From Burkholderia sp. TSV86 (lineage in GTDB: Bacteria > Pseudomonadota > Gammaproteobacteria > Burkholderiales > Burkholderiaceae): 64,000 nucleotides of DNA. Of this stretch, positions 8,575 to 18,286 are shown piece by piece (the first letter of the stretch is position 1; each line of letters starts with the position of its first letter). The notes beneath the pieces were generated by a model. The model was not told where the DNA came from, searched no databases, and saw only the letters and a list, made by a program, of their open reading frames with translations. The stretch spans positions 372,001-436,000 of the forward strand of contig NZ_LOWB01000021.1 of NCBI RefSeq assembly GCF_001522865.1. The letters are read 5' to 3'. The position numbers were made by a program, and so were the translations under genes.

Positions 8575-9522
8575 GTGTCCAAATCCTCCGAAAAACTCGA
8601 TCTCGCGACGCGTGCCGCTTGGCTCTATTACATCGCGGGCGACACGCAAAACGAAATCGCCGAGAAGCTGCAGGTATCGCGGCCGGTCGCGCAACGGCTC
8701 GTCGCGCTCGCGGTCGAGAAGAACCTGATCCGCGTGCGCGTCGACCATCGGATCGCCGACTGCCTCGAACTTGCCGCGCAGTTGTCCAAGCGTTACGGCC
8801 TTGAGATGTGCGAGGTCGTGCCGATCGACGGCGATATGCCCGATGCGATCGACCGCAAGCTCGCCGTCGCGGGCGCGCAAGTGATCGAGCGCTATCTGAG
8901 CGAGGAAAAGCCGATGGTCATCGCGCTCAGCAGCGGCCGCACGCTGAAGGCCGCGGTCGCGCAGATCGCGCAGATCGATCGGCCGCAGCACCGCCTCGTG
9001 TCGATGGTTGGCGCGATCGCGCAGGACGGTTCGTCGAACCGCTACGACGTCGCGCAACACATCTCCGAGAAAACCGGCGGCAAGCATTTTCTGCTGCCCG
9101 CGCCGCTTATCGCCGATAGCGACGCCGAGCGCGCCCAGTGGTGCAATCACCGGCTGTACCGGATCGTCGAGCAATTGTCGGCCGAAGCAGACGTCGCGTT
9201 CATCGGCATCGGCAACATCGGCGCGCACTGCCCGCTGTTCGAGGACGGCTTCATCACCGCCGACGAGTTGAACGACATGGTCGCGCGCGGCGCGGTGGCC
9301 GAGATGCTCGGGCTGCCGATCGACGCGCAGGGCCGCCGCATCGAAGCATCGACAAGCCCGCGCGTGACGAGCGTCGCGCTCGACGCGCCGCCCGTGCGGC
9401 CGACGATCGCGTTCGCGGGCGGGCCGCGCAAACGCACGGCGGTGCTCGCAGCGTTGCGCGGCGGCTGGCTGTCGGGGCTGGTGACGGACGAGAGCTGCGC
9501 GCGAGCGGCGTTGGGCGGCTAA
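8575..9522 (+). CDS. SorC/DeoR-type sugar-binding transcriptional regulator
   Basis: A 315-residue regulator: an N-terminal HTH (about residues 20-55, GDTQNEIAEKLQVSRPVAQR) and a long C-terminal domain of the SorC/CggR sugar-binding type, with IALSSGRTLKAAVAQI, FIGIGNIGAHCPLF and the final GGPRKRTAVLAALRGG block that resembles phosphosugar isomerase folds. Proteins of this family repress sugar or polyol operons and are released by a phosphorylated sugar. Translation probably starts at GTG 8575; no ATG fits the family start. As third gene after dalD-xylB it is the obvious candidate to bind the shared motif found upstream of dalD and of the minus-strand polyol operon. Confidence 0.85.
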   Translation: MSKSSEKLDLATRAAWLYYIAGDTQNEIAEKLQVSRPVAQRLVALAVEKNLIRVRVDHRIADCLELAAQLSKRYGLEMCEVVPIDGDMPDAIDRKLAVAGAQVIERYLSEEKPMVIALSSGRTLKAAVAQIAQIDRPQHRLVSMVGAIAQDGSSNRYDVAQHISEKTGGKHFLLPAPLIADSDAERAQWCNHRLYRIVEQLSAEADVAFIGIGNIGAHCPLFEDGFITADELNDMVARGAVAEMLGLPIDAQGRRIEASTSPRVTSVALDAPPVRPTIAFAGGPRKRTAVLAALRGGWLSGLVTDESCARAALGG

Positions 9523-9829
9523 GAGCCGGAACGCGCGCAGAGTAGAAACCGACGGCATAACCAAGCCGACGGGCGGCGCGTCCAACACAGTGAGCCAGTG
9601 GCGAACCGGTTGCGCCGTCGGCACGCGCGCGGCGCGTCGCATTCCGACAGCCAGATGTCGGATTTTAACTGTCCGCCGGTTTTATGCGGAGCGAAGCTGG
9701 GCGACGGCCGGCCGATTCCGGCCGAACCCGTCGGCCACCATGGCTGCGCCGGTTTTCCCCGGCCCCTTCAACCGCTTGCGGTCAGCCTGCCCAGCCCCAT
9801 CACGTGCGCATTCTTTCGGAGGACAAACG
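9523..9829. other. Intergenic region upstream of the exported phosphatase
   Basis: A 307-bp gap with no gene. It holds the promoter and ribosome site (GGAGGA at 9818-9823) of the downstream phosphatase. I see no convincing terminator for the dalD-xylB-regulator operon here. Confidence 0.4.
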
Positions 9830-11119
9830 ATGAAAACAGCACGCCGGCATTTCGTCCGGTCACTCGCCGGCGCATCGGCCGCAATCGCGGCCGGCGCATG
9901 GACGCCCGCACGCGCGGCAAACGCCGGCGCCGAGCCGCTGTCGCTCGCGCCCGGCCGCTGGTCGCCGCGCAACGCCGCGCGGCTCTCGGCGGTGCTCGCC
10001 GCGCATGGCTCGCGCAGCCCGGCGTACCAAGCCGAACGCCGGCCCTACGCAGTCTTCGACTGGGACAACACGTGCATCATGAACGACTGCGAGGAAGCGT
10101 TGATGATGCATCAGATCGAAGGGCTGCATTACCGGCTCACGCCCAAGCAGTTCGCGGCGATCCTGCGCCAGGGCGTGCCGAACGGCCCGTTCGACGCGAA
10201 GCTCGGCTACACCACGATCGACGGCAAGCCGGTGCGTATGGAGGATATCGCAGCCGATGTCGAAGACGATTACCGCTGGCTATACGCGAACTACCGCGGC
10301 CTGAACGGCGACATGCCGATCGACGAGATTCGGCGCAGCGAGCCGTTCAAGGATTTCCGAGCAAAGCTGTACTTCATGTACGACGCGATCTGCGACACCT
10401 ATCCGGTCGAAATCGGCTACAAGTGGATCATGTACTGGTACGCCGGCATGACGCGCGACGAGCTTCAAGCCATGGCCTACGACAGCAACGTCGCGAACCT
10501 CGGCGACGCGCTGCGCAAGCTCACCTACGAAAGCTCCCGCGAGCGGCCGGGCCGGGCGGGCGTGGTCGCCGCGACCCATTTTCATGGGATCCGGATTCAC
10601 GAGGAGATTCGCGCGCTGATGGACACGCTGCGCTCGAACGGCATCGACGTATACGTGAGCACCGCGTCGCTCGACGACGTCGTGCGCGTATTCGCCGGAC
10701 ATTCGGCATTCGGCTACGGCGTGCCCGACGATCATGTGATCGGCATGCGGATCGTGATGGAGAACGGCAAATACGTGAATCAGTACGCGCCCAACTGGCA
10801 TTTCAACTACGGGCCGGGCAAGACCCTCGGCATTCGGCGCGAGTTGCAATCGAAGAAGGGCTATGGGCCGCTGCTCGTGTTCGGCGACAGCGACGGCGAT
10901 GCATGGATGCTACGCGATTTCGACGACACGGCGCTCGGTGTGATCGTCAACCGGATGAAGAAGGGCGAGATCGGGCTCGACAGCCAAAAGGCAGCCGCGC
11001 AACTCGGCGCGAAGGATGCGCGGCTCGTGCTGCAAGGGCGCAACGAGAATACCGGGCTGATGATCGCCGATGAACGCTCGATCAAATACGGCAAAAGCGA
11101 GCCGAAACTGCTGGCATAG
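9830..11119 (+). CDS. Exported HAD-family phosphatase (phosphorylcholine phosphatase-like)
   Basis: A 429-residue HAD-superfamily phosphatase with the nucleophile motif FDWDNT, Asp77 and Asp79, and a late GDSDGDAWML motif IV. The overall layout resembles the periplasmic phosphorylcholine phosphatase PchP of Pseudomonas. The N-terminus has a twin-arginine motif (ARRHFVRS) followed by a hydrophobic alanine stretch and an ARA-A cleavage region, so it is probably exported folded by Tat. It starts at ATG 9830 behind GGAGGA with a 6-nt spacer. It lies between the two arms of the polyol regulon and next to a secreted lipase, so a role in taking phosphate and head groups from phospholipid breakdown is possible. 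Substrate is inferred only. Confidence 0.75.
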   Translation: MKTARRHFVRSLAGASAAIAAGAWTPARAANAGAEPLSLAPGRWSPRNAARLSAVLAAHGSRSPAYQAERRPYAVFDWDNTCIMNDCEEALMMHQIEGLHYRLTPKQFAAILRQGVPNGPFDAKLGYTTIDGKPVRMEDIAADVEDDYRWLYANYRGLNGDMPIDEIRRSEPFKDFRAKLYFMYDAICDTYPVEIGYKWIMYWYAGMTRDELQAMAYDSNVANLGDALRKLTYESSRERPGRAGVVAATHFHGIRIHEEIRALMDTLRSNGIDVYVSTASLDDVVRVFAGHSAFGYGVPDDHVIGMRIVMENGKYVNQYAPNWHFNYGPGKTLGIRRELQSKKGYGPLLVFGDSDGDAWMLRDFDDTALGVIVNRMKKGEIGLDSQKAAAQLGAKDARLVLQGRNENTGLMIADERSIKYGKSEPKLLA

Positions 11120-11681
11120 CGTGCGATCGGCCCATGCTCGGGCAGACCGCGCAACAGGTTGCCGCCGCGCTTTGAAATGCCGGCGGCCCGGGTGGCGGCC
11201 GTCTCCGTTCGCCAGCATTTACTGCCGTCATGCGCTGCCCTCCCGCCGTCCTCCAAGTTCGCCCCTGAGCCCCCGCATTGCTCGCGTCATTCAGTAACGC
11301 CAATTTTAAAATAGGCGTCCTCACACCCTCGCCATACCGTGCTTGAGTGAGCCAATCTGGATAAGCAATATGGGTCGCGTGCGTCCAAATTAGGCATTTT
11401 CCTTCAAACGGTAGTCAACCCAAAGTTCGCCGTGCTTCAATGCAAACCAGCCTTCCTGCGGCCGCACCATTTAGAAGTACCTAAGAAAATGTCGGGCAAC
11501 GCATTCCCCAAAGCAGCGATCGAATCGACGCCCCCAACCAGACAATTAATTAGCAAATCGAATCATTTAGATAATGCACTGACCGCCCTGAACGCGTCGA
11601 ATGAACAGCGAGTCTCGCGGGCGCCGGAGACTCGGCAAGCGGAGATGCAATGGCGCCGATCCCATTAGGAGGAGACATCGA
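11120..11681. other. Relatively AT-rich intergenic region before the lipase
   Basis: A 562-bp gap. The part from about 11290 to 11600 is distinctly lower in GC than the flanking genes, with several AT tracts around 11545-11580 that could form the lipase promoter. Only very short frames are present and none has recognisable domains. The composition change could mark a junction of past insertion or simply a long regulatory leader. Confidence 0.4.
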
Positions 11682-12986
11682 GTGAAACCGAGCCTGCATG
11701 CATTCGCCGCCGTTCTGGCGTCGATCACGACCGCAACGGCAATCGCCGCGACCGCACCGACGCCCATGGCGGGCGGCGCCGACGATCCGTTCTATACGTA
11801 CTCCGGCAGCACGCCGCTGTCGGCCATCGCGCCCGGCACCGTGCTGAAGACCCGAACCGTGAACTACCACATAGCGGGCATTCCGACCACGGTGCTCGCG
11901 CAGCAACTGCTGTACCGGACCCACAACGCGCGCAAGGAAGCCGTCGTCAACGTGACGTCGGTCATCGTCAATCCCTACAGCAACAATAACGGTCACGCGA
12001 TCTCGTACCAATCGGCATACGACTCGCTCAATCCGCTCGATGAACCGTCACGCGTAATCGCCGGCGACCGCACGCTCGGCGGCCTGCTTTACAGCGGCGA
12101 ATCGATCCCGCTCTCGACGCTGCTGCTCGCGGGCTACAGCATCATCGTGCCGGACACCGAAGGTCAGACCGCCGACTTCGCGGCCGGCCCCGAATACGGA
12201 ATGACCACGCTCGACTCCGTGCGTGCCGCGCTCAACACCCCGTCGACGGGCTTCACCGCGGCCAGCAAGGTCGCGCTGATCGGCTATTCGGGCGGCGCGA
12301 TCGCGACCAACTGGGCGGCCCAACTCGCGCCCACCTACGCCCCCGACGTCAACCAGCGCCTCGTCGGCGCCGCCGAGGGCGGGGTGCTGGTCGATCCGGC
12401 CCATAACCTGTATTACGTCGACGGCAGCATTGTCTGGGGCGGCGTGGCACCGGCCACGTTCATCGGTGTCGGCCGAGCCTACGGCATCGATTTCACGCCC
12501 TATTTGAGCGACTACGGCAAGGCAGTCTTCGCGCAGATCCAGAACCAGTCGCTGCTTCAGTTCCTGCCGAGCCTGATGGGTCTGCGCTGGAAAACGCTGC
12601 TGAAACCGGAATACGCAAACGACATCAATCGAATCGAGCCTTACGTGGCCGCCGTCAACAAATTGAACGCGGGGCTCGTCGGCTCGCCGACAATCCCGAT
12701 GCTCATCAGCCAGGGCACGGCCGGCGTGTTCAATGGCACGTTCAGCAACCAATCCGGCGACGGCGTGATGATCGCGGGCGACGTGCGCACGCTCGCACGG
12801 CAATTCTGCGCGAGCGGAACGCCTGTCGTGTATACAGAATATCCGTTGGAACACGCCGCGACTGCTGTCGCATGGGCAAGCGCCATGGTGCCTTGGCTGT
12901 TCGACCGGTTCGCCGGCAAGCCCGCGCCGAACAATTGCGCGCAGATCAAGCCGGGCAACTCGCTGGCTGCCGAAACGGTCCACTGA
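11682..12986 (+). CDS. Secreted lipase, LIP family (Candida antarctica lipase A-like)
   Basis: A 434-residue alpha/beta hydrolase of the secretory lipase (LIP) family. It begins with a signal peptide (KPSLHAFAAVLASITTATAIAA) and has the nucleophile elbow GYSGGA with Ser203, preceded by the family segment LLLAGYSIIVPDTEGQ. A late PLEHA segment probably holds the catalytic histidine. Translation starts at GTG 11682 behind an AGGAGGAG ribosome site. A longer frame exists upstream but would bury the signal peptide. The product is probably secreted and acts on lipids or esters outside the cell. No foldase (lipase chaperone) gene is adjacent, as expected for this family. Confidence 0.85.
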   Translation: MKPSLHAFAAVLASITTATAIAATAPTPMAGGADDPFYTYSGSTPLSAIAPGTVLKTRTVNYHIAGIPTTVLAQQLLYRTHNARKEAVVNVTSVIVNPYSNNNGHAISYQSAYDSLNPLDEPSRVIAGDRTLGGLLYSGESIPLSTLLLAGYSIIVPDTEGQTADFAAGPEYGMTTLDSVRAALNTPSTGFTAASKVALIGYSGGAIATNWAAQLAPTYAPDVNQRLVGAAEGGVLVDPAHNLYYVDGSIVWGGVAPATFIGVGRAYGIDFTPYLSDYGKAVFAQIQNQSLLQFLPSLMGLRWKTLLKPEYANDINRIEPYVAAVNKLNAGLVGSPTIPMLISQGTAGVFNGTFSNQSGDGVMIAGDVRTLARQFCASGTPVVYTEYPLEHAATAVAWASAMVPWLFDRFAGKPAPNNCAQIKPGNSLAAETVH

Positions 12987-13070
12987 CGAACGCGCGCCGG
13001 ATGGCCGTCGCACCCGGTAACGGGAGGCGGCCCGCAGCCCGGATCGGCTGCCCGGCGGCATCGGCCGGAT

Positions 13071-13100
13071 AAAAAACAGCGGCGATGCGTGATCGCCGCT
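13071..13100 (-). terminator. Rho-independent terminator of the polyol ABC operon
   Basis: Read on the minus strand, a 9-bp stem (AGCGGCGAT/ATCGCCGCT, arms 13078-13086 and 13092-13100) is followed by a run of six T. It lies 70 bp beyond the last gene of the minus-strand polyol operon, so it ends that transcript. Confidence 0.8.
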
Positions 13101-13170
13101 GCGTCCGGTGCATCGAACCTTTTTCTGCCGCGCACCGAACCTTCGCTCCCGATCTTGCGCACGCGACGCG

Positions 13171-14280
13171 TCACGCAGCAAGCGCGTGGTTCGGCTTGCG
13201 CTTGAACGCGCTCCCGTCGCGATCGAACAGATGGCAATGCTCAGGCTCGGCCGTCACGCGCAGCATCTCGCCCGTGCGGTACGTCTGCAGCGGCGCAATC
13301 CGCGCGATCAACCCGTCCGGCGCGACGCTCGATTCGGCATACAGAAACGCCGCATCGCCAAGCGACTCGACTGCCATCGTGCGCACCGTCACGCCGCCAT
13401 TCGCCGCACCGACGCTCAGATGCTCGGGCCGGATGCCAACCGTCACCGGATCGTCGACGCGCAGTGCCGCCGGCTCGAGCAAGACGCGCTGCGTCTCGCC
13501 CGTCGCAAAGCGCACCAGCACGCCGTCGGCAGACACCGCCTGCACGACGCCGGCGAGAAAATTCATCTTCGGCGAGCCGATGAAACCCGCGACGAACTGA
13601 TTCGCCGGCGCGTGATACAGCTCGTTCGGAGTACCGACCTGCTGCACGCTGCCCGCCGACAACACGACGATCTTGTCGGCCAGCGTCATCGCCTCAACCT
13701 GATCGTGCGTCACGTAGATCATCGTCGTCTTCAGTTCGTCGTGCAGCCGGGCAAATTCAAGCCGCATCTTCACGCGCAGCGCCGCGTCGAGATTCGACAG
13801 CGGCTCGTCGAACAGGAACACCTTCGGCTTGCGCGTGATCGCACGACCGATCGCGACCCGCTGCCGCTGCCCTCCCGATAACTGCTTAGGTTTCCTGTCG
13901 AGCAAATGATCGATGTGCAGGATCTTCGCCGCCTGCTTGACCGCATCGTCGATTTCCTGCTTCTTCGCGCCGCTCAGCTTCAGGCCGAATGCCATGTTGT
14001 CGTAGAGCGTCATGTGCGGATAAAGCGCATACGACTGGAACACCATCGCGATGCCGCGCTTCGCGCTCGGCACGCCGTTGACGCGCACGCCGTCGATCAA
14101 CAGGTCGCCGCCAGAAATCTCCTCGAGCCCCGCGATCATCCGCATCAGCGTGGATTTACCGCAGCCGCTCGGCCCGACGAACACGACGAACTCACCGTTC
14201 GCGATGTCGAGATTCACGTCCTTCAGCACTTCGTTGTTTTCATAGCGCTTGCCGATATTGCGCAGGATCACGCTTGCCAT
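13171..14280 (-). CDS. ABC transporter ATPase, sugar/polyol (UgpC/MsmK/SmoK type)
   Basis: The 369-residue ATPase energises uptake through the two permeases encoded upstream. It has Walker A GPSGCGKST (36-44), the signature LSGGQRQRVAIGRA (from 134), Walker B FLFDEPLSNLD (from 155), the H-loop THDQ, and a C-terminal MalK-like OB/TOBE region of about 130 residues. This makes it a CUT1-class carbohydrate importer ATPase. It is the last gene of the operon and is followed by a terminator. The polyol role follows from the dehydrogenase, kinase and binding protein in the same operon. Confidence 0.93.
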   Translation of the reverse strand: MASVILRNIGKRYENNEVLKDVNLDIANGEFVVFVGPSGCGKSTLMRMIAGLEEISGGDLLIDGVRVNGVPSAKRGIAMVFQSYALYPHMTLYDNMAFGLKLSGAKKQEIDDAVKQAAKILHIDHLLDRKPKQLSGGQRQRVAIGRAITRKPKVFLFDEPLSNLDAALRVKMRLEFARLHDELKTTMIYVTHDQVEAMTLADKIVVLSAGSVQQVGTPNELYHAPANQFVAGFIGSPKMNFLAGVVQAVSADGVLVRFATGETQRVLLEPAALRVDDPVTVGIRPEHLSVGAANGGVTVRTMAVESLGDAAFLYAESSVAPDGLIARIAPLQTYRTGEMLRVTAEPEHCHLFDRDGSAFKRKPNHALAA

Positions 14281-14358
14281 GATTCGTCTCCGTTGTCTTC
14301 GTTCAGCGTGGCGGCCGCGCGGCGGATCGTCGTCGTCACGCCCGCGCGACGCATTCGT

Positions 14359-15066
14359 TCAATCCGGCTGCACCTTGCCGGTTGCAAGCCATTGCGCGAC
14401 GAGCGCCGGCAGCATGCGCATGTCGTCGAACACACGTCTGGCGCCGATTACGCGCAGCGCGTCGACCTGCGCGGCCGACGCGTGGCCGCCGCCGATGAAG
14501 CCGAGCACCGTCATGCCGGCGGCCAACGCAGCCGTCACGCCCGTCGTGCTGTCCTCGACGACAAGACACTGCGGCGGCGCGACGTCGAGCGCTTGCGCGG
14601 CGGCAAGATACACATCGGGCGCGGGCTTCGGCCGTGCGACGCTGTCCGCGCAAAACAGCCGGTCGCCAAAAAAACGCTTGAGGCCGGTACGGCTCAGCGC
14701 CGCGTCCACATAATGCCGGCGGCTATTGCTCGCGCACGCGATCGGCAAATCGAGCTGCGCAAGCGCCGCGTCGACACCGGCGACCGCGCTTGCCTGCCCG
14801 GCCTTCTCCTCGACGCTCGCGCGAATCGCCTCGACGTCGCCGGGGCCGAGCATGCGCCCCGCGCGCGCGCATGCGCCCTCGAGCACGCGCTCGGTGCGCA
14901 AGCCCAGCAGCGGCATCACGATCGGCCGCGCCGCCACCCCTGGCCAGCGCGCCTCGAGTTCGCGCACGAGCACGTCGGCCGCGATCGCCTCGCTGTCGAT
15001 CAGCACACCATCGCAATCGCAGATCAGCGCGCGCGCATCGCGCGTGTGCATCGCCGCCGCCGTCAT
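14359..15066 (-). CDS. HAD-superfamily sugar phosphatase / phosphoglucomutase-like
   Basis: A 235-residue HAD subfamily IA protein with the nucleophile motif CDCDGVLIDSE, a helical cap, CASNSRR motif II and the KPAPDVYLAAA plus VVEDSTTGV motifs III and IV. Such proteins dephosphorylate sugar or polyol phosphates or act as beta-phosphoglucomutases. Its ATG overlaps the stop of the preceding permease by 4 bp, so it is translationally coupled to the transporter. A likely job is to clear inhibitory phosphosugars formed in this pathway; the substrate cannot be read from sequence. Confidence 0.8.
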   Translation of the reverse strand: MTAAAMHTRDARALICDCDGVLIDSEAIAADVLVRELEARWPGVAARPIVMPLLGLRTERVLEGACARAGRMLGPGDVEAIRASVEEKAGQASAVAGVDAALAQLDLPIACASNSRRHYVDAALSRTGLKRFFGDRLFCADSVARPKPAPDVYLAAAQALDVAPPQCLVVEDSTTGVTAALAAGMTVLGFIGGGHASAAQVDALRVIGARRVFDDMRMLPALVAQWLATGKVQPD

Positions 15067-15929
15067 TTGACCGCTCCGAACGTGAGGCCGCGCACGAGCT
15101 GCTTTTGCGACAGCCAGCCGACCACCAGGATCGGCGCGACCGCGAGCAGCGACGCGGCGGACAGCTTCGCCCAGAACAAGCCCTCAGGGCTCGAGTACGA
15201 CGCGATGAACACCGTGAGCGGCGCGGCGTTCGAACTCGACAGATTGATGCTCCAGAACGCCTCGTTCCACGATAGGATCACCAGCAAAAGCGCGCTCGAC
15301 GCGAGCCCGGGCAGCGCCATCGGCATCAGCAGATAGACGATCTCCTGCCACGTCGACGCGCCGTCGATGCGCCCGGCTTCGAGAATGTCGCGCGGAATCT
15401 CGTTGAAATAGGTGTACGTCATCCATACGGCGATCGGCAGATTGATCAACGTATAGACGATCACGAGCCCAGCCACGGTATCGAGCAGCCCCGCGTTCTT
15501 CCACATCAGATAGATCGGCACGAGCACGCCGACGGACGGCATCATCTTCGTCGACAGCATCCACAGCAGCACCTTCTGCGTGCGTTTGCCCGGGAAAAAC
15601 GCCATCGCATATGCAGCGGGCACGGCCAGCAGCAGGCAGATCACGGTGACGCCCGCCGAAATCAGCACCGAGTTCCAAGCGAATGCGAAGTAATTGCTGC
15701 GCGCGAACACCTCGCGAAAGCTGTCGAGCGTCGGCATGAACAGAAGCGTCGACGAATACGCCTGCTGCTCCGTCTTGAACGCCGTGATCGCCATCCAGAA
15801 AATCGGAAAGAACAACGCGAGCGCGACAAGCCAGGCAAGCACGCCGGGCAACGCACGCGCCGCCGTGCGCAGCAAGCCGGGCCGATCGCCGGGCGCGCCG
15901 CGCGAAACCAGTACAGACAAGTCACTCAT
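15063..15929 (-). CDS. ABC sugar/polyol permease, MalG/SmoG type
   Basis: A 288-residue inner-membrane permease with six predicted membrane helices and the EAA loop (YTYFNEIPRDILEAGRIDGA, about residues 175-195) that docks on the ATPase. The N-terminus faces the cytoplasm. It overlaps the stop of the first permease by 4 bp (ATGA) and overlaps the HAD gene likewise at its own end, a tight translationally coupled block. It forms the membrane channel as a heterodimer with the product of 15926-16870. Family membership is clear; substrate follows from the operon. Confidence 0.92.
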   Translation of the reverse strand: MSDLSVLVSRGAPGDRPGLLRTAARALPGVLAWLVALALFFPIFWMAITAFKTEQQAYSSTLLFMPTLDSFREVFARSNYFAFAWNSVLISAGVTVICLLLAVPAAYAMAFFPGKRTQKVLLWMLSTKMMPSVGVLVPIYLMWKNAGLLDTVAGLVIVYTLINLPIAVWMTYTYFNEIPRDILEAGRIDGASTWQEIVYLLMPMALPGLASSALLLVILSWNEAFWSINLSSSNAAPLTVFIASYSSPEGLFWAKLSAASLLAVAPILVVGWLSQKQLVRGLTFGAVK

Positions 15930-16870
15930 GCTTCGTACTCCCCTTTCAGATTGCGCGCGAGCATTCTCACGAGGAAGAACGACACGACGTTCGCGAGCAC
16001 GACGGCGAGAATGCCGCCCGCCGATGCCAGCCCGACGTCGAATTGCTGCAGGCCTAGCGCGTAGATCAGATACGACAGGTTGGTCGTCGCATCGCCCGGA
16101 CCGCCGCCCGTCGTCGTATAGATTTCAGCGAAGATCGACAGCAGAAAAATCGTCTCCATCATCACGACCACCGCGATCGCGCGCTTCAGGTGCGGCAGCG
16201 TGATATAGAAAAACATCGCGAACGGTCCCGCGCCGTCGATGCGCGCAGCCTCCTTCTGCTCCTGATCGAGCGATTGAATCGCGGTAAACAAAATCAGGAA
16301 TGCAAATGGCAGCCATTGCCATGCGACGATCATCACGATCGACGTCAGCGGATACTGTGCGAACCAGTCGATAGGCTGCATCCCGAACGCGCGCATCGCG
16401 CGCGCGACGAGCCCATACACCGGGTGCAGGATCATGTTCTTCCAAATCAGCGCCGACACTGTCGGCATCACGAAGAACGGCGCGATCGCGAGCACGCGCG
16501 CGACGCCCTGCCCATAGAACTTGCGGTCGAACAGCACCGCCATCAGCACGCCGCCCGCCACGGTAATCACGAGCACCGAGCCGATCAGCGCGAGCGTGTG
16601 CCAGATCGCCGGCAGGAACGACGGATCGGTCGCAAGGAACCGGTAGTTGTCGAGTCCGGCGAAGCCCTTCACGTCGGGATTCAGCAAGTTGTAGCGCGTG
16701 AGCGAAAACCAGATCGTCATCGCGAGCGGAATGGCCATCCACAGCAACAGCACGGCGACGGACGGCGCCGCGAGCCAGCGCGCGGGCTTGCCGCGTGCAT
16801 GCTCGGCGGCGGCGAGCGGCGCATCGGCAAGCGGCGCCGAACTGGACAGAGAAACGCGTAAGTGACGCAT
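15926..16870 (-). CDS. ABC sugar/polyol permease, MalF/SmoF type
   Basis: A 314-residue permease, the partner of the next gene. It has several transmembrane helices, beginning with SVAVLLLWMAIPLAMTIWFS, and an EAA loop near SLDQEQKEAARIDGAGPF. I choose the ATG at 16870 because GAGGTG lies upstream and the family N-terminus is short; the frame continues upstream without similarity. It lies 90 bp after the binding-protein gene. That gap may hold a stem-loop that lets the binding protein be made in excess, but I do not see a clear one. Confidence 0.9.
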   Translation of the reverse strand: MRHLRVSLSSSAPLADAPLAAAEHARGKPARWLAAPSVAVLLLWMAIPLAMTIWFSLTRYNLLNPDVKGFAGLDNYRFLATDPSFLPAIWHTLALIGSVLVITVAGGVLMAVLFDRKFYGQGVARVLAIAPFFVMPTVSALIWKNMILHPVYGLVARAMRAFGMQPIDWFAQYPLTSIVMIVAWQWLPFAFLILFTAIQSLDQEQKEAARIDGAGPFAMFFYITLPHLKRAIAVVVMMETIFLLSIFAEIYTTTGGGPGDATTNLSYLIYALGLQQFDVGLASAGGILAVVLANVVSFFLVRMLARNLKGEYEA

Positions 16871-16960
16871 GATCGGAATCACCTCGTTCAATGCGTGCGC
16901 ACTGCCGCTTGCGCCCGCGTTAGCGCCAAGCCGCGCGCGCGTCGCCGCGCGCACGGCGCT

Positions 16961-18286
16961 TCACTTTTTGTAGCCTGCCTGACGCACTGCGCGATCGGCC
17001 GCGGCCTGCCCGGCGGCGAGCGCCTGGTCGACCGTCATCTGCCCGGCCACCGCGCCCGCGATCGCCTGCCCGACCACCGTGCCGAACGATTGGAATTCAG
17101 GAATCCCGACGTATTGCACGCCGCTGTACGGCACTTTCTTCAGCGACGGATCGTTCGGATCGGCGCTCTGAATCGCGTTCAGCACGAAGTCGGAAAACGG
17201 CGCCGCCTTCTTGTACTCGGCGCGCTGATAGGTCGACAAGCGTGTGCCGGGCGGCACCGACGCCCAGCCTTCGTCCTTGCCGACCATCTCGACGTACTGC
17301 TTCGACGTGGCCCAGGCCACGAACTTCCTGGCCGCGTCCTGCTGCTTCGACGTTTTCGGAATCGCGAGCGCCCATGCCCATAGCCAATGCGAGCCCTTCG
17401 GCGTGACGGCAACCGGCGCAGCGGCAAAGCCGATCTTGTCGGCAACCTGCGACTGCTGCTTGTTGTACAGCATCCCCGCCGCGACAGTCGCGTCGATCCA
17501 CATCGCACATTTGCCCGATGCGGTGAGCGTCAGATTTTCGTTGAAGCCGTTCGAACTCGCGCCCGGAGGGCCATCCTTCTTCAGCAGGTTCGTGTAGAAG
17601 CCGATCGCCTTCTTCCACTCTGGCGACGTGAGTTGTGCATTCCAGTTTTCGTCGAACCAGCGGCCGCCGAACGTATTGACGACGGTCGACACATACGCCA
17701 TGTTCTCGCCCCAGCCCGCCTTGCCGCGCAGACAGATTCCGTACACGCCGCCCGCGCGGTCGGTCAGCTTGTCGGCAAACTCGGCGATCTGGTCGTAAGT
17801 CGGCTGAGCCGGCATCTTCAGGCCCTTCGCGGCGAACAGATCCTTGCGGTAGAACGTCATCGAACTTTCGACATAGAACGGCAGCGCATAAAGCTGACCG
17901 TTGTAGGACAGGCTGTCGCGCGCGGTCTTGATCACGTCGTCCAGATCGTAATCGGCGGGCAACCCCGTCATCGGCGCGAGCCAGCCGCGCTTGCCCCATT
18001 GCGGCGCCTCGTAGGTGCCGATCGCCATCACGTCGAACTGGCCGCTGCCCGTCGTGATATCGGTGGTCGCGCGCTGGCGCAGCACGTTTTCCTCGAGAAT
18101 CACCCAGTTCAGGCGAATGTCCGGATTCGCCTTCTCGAACGCCACCGACAATTTCTTCAGCTCGATCATGTCCGGGTTGTTCAGCGTCGCGATGGTCAGC
18201 GTCGCCGCGTGTGCGGCCAATCCCGGCGCCGTAAGCGCGACACTCGCGACAAAACGCGCGGCGGCGGTGAAGGTCTTTCGTTGCAT
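16961..18286 (-). CDS. Periplasmic sugar/polyol-binding protein (extracellular solute-binding family 1)
   Basis: A 441-residue periplasmic binding protein. A signal peptide (MQRKTFTAAARFVASVALTA, cleaved near AHAA) is followed by a family 1 solute-binding fold with LTIATLNNPDMIELKKL, TDITTGSGQFDVMAIGTYE and GWASVPPGTR. This pattern is close to the SmoE-type sorbitol/mannitol-binding proteins. The start at ATG 18286 has AGGAG upstream. It determines the substrate range of the importer; in this operon the most reasonable substrates are hexitols such as sorbitol, mannitol or galactitol. Exact specificity is not visible in sequence. Confidence 0.9.
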   Translation of the reverse strand: MQRKTFTAAARFVASVALTAPGLAAHAATLTIATLNNPDMIELKKLSVAFEKANPDIRLNWVILEENVLRQRATTDITTGSGQFDVMAIGTYEAPQWGKRGWLAPMTGLPADYDLDDVIKTARDSLSYNGQLYALPFYVESSMTFYRKDLFAAKGLKMPAQPTYDQIAEFADKLTDRAGGVYGICLRGKAGWGENMAYVSTVVNTFGGRWFDENWNAQLTSPEWKKAIGFYTNLLKKDGPPGASSNGFNENLTLTASGKCAMWIDATVAAGMLYNKQQSQVADKIGFAAAPVAVTPKGSHWLWAWALAIPKTSKQQDAARKFVAWATSKQYVEMVGKDEGWASVPPGTRLSTYQRAEYKKAAPFSDFVLNAIQSADPNDPSLKKVPYSGVQYVGIPEFQSFGTVVGQAIAGAVAGQMTVDQALAAGQAAADRAVRQAGYKK

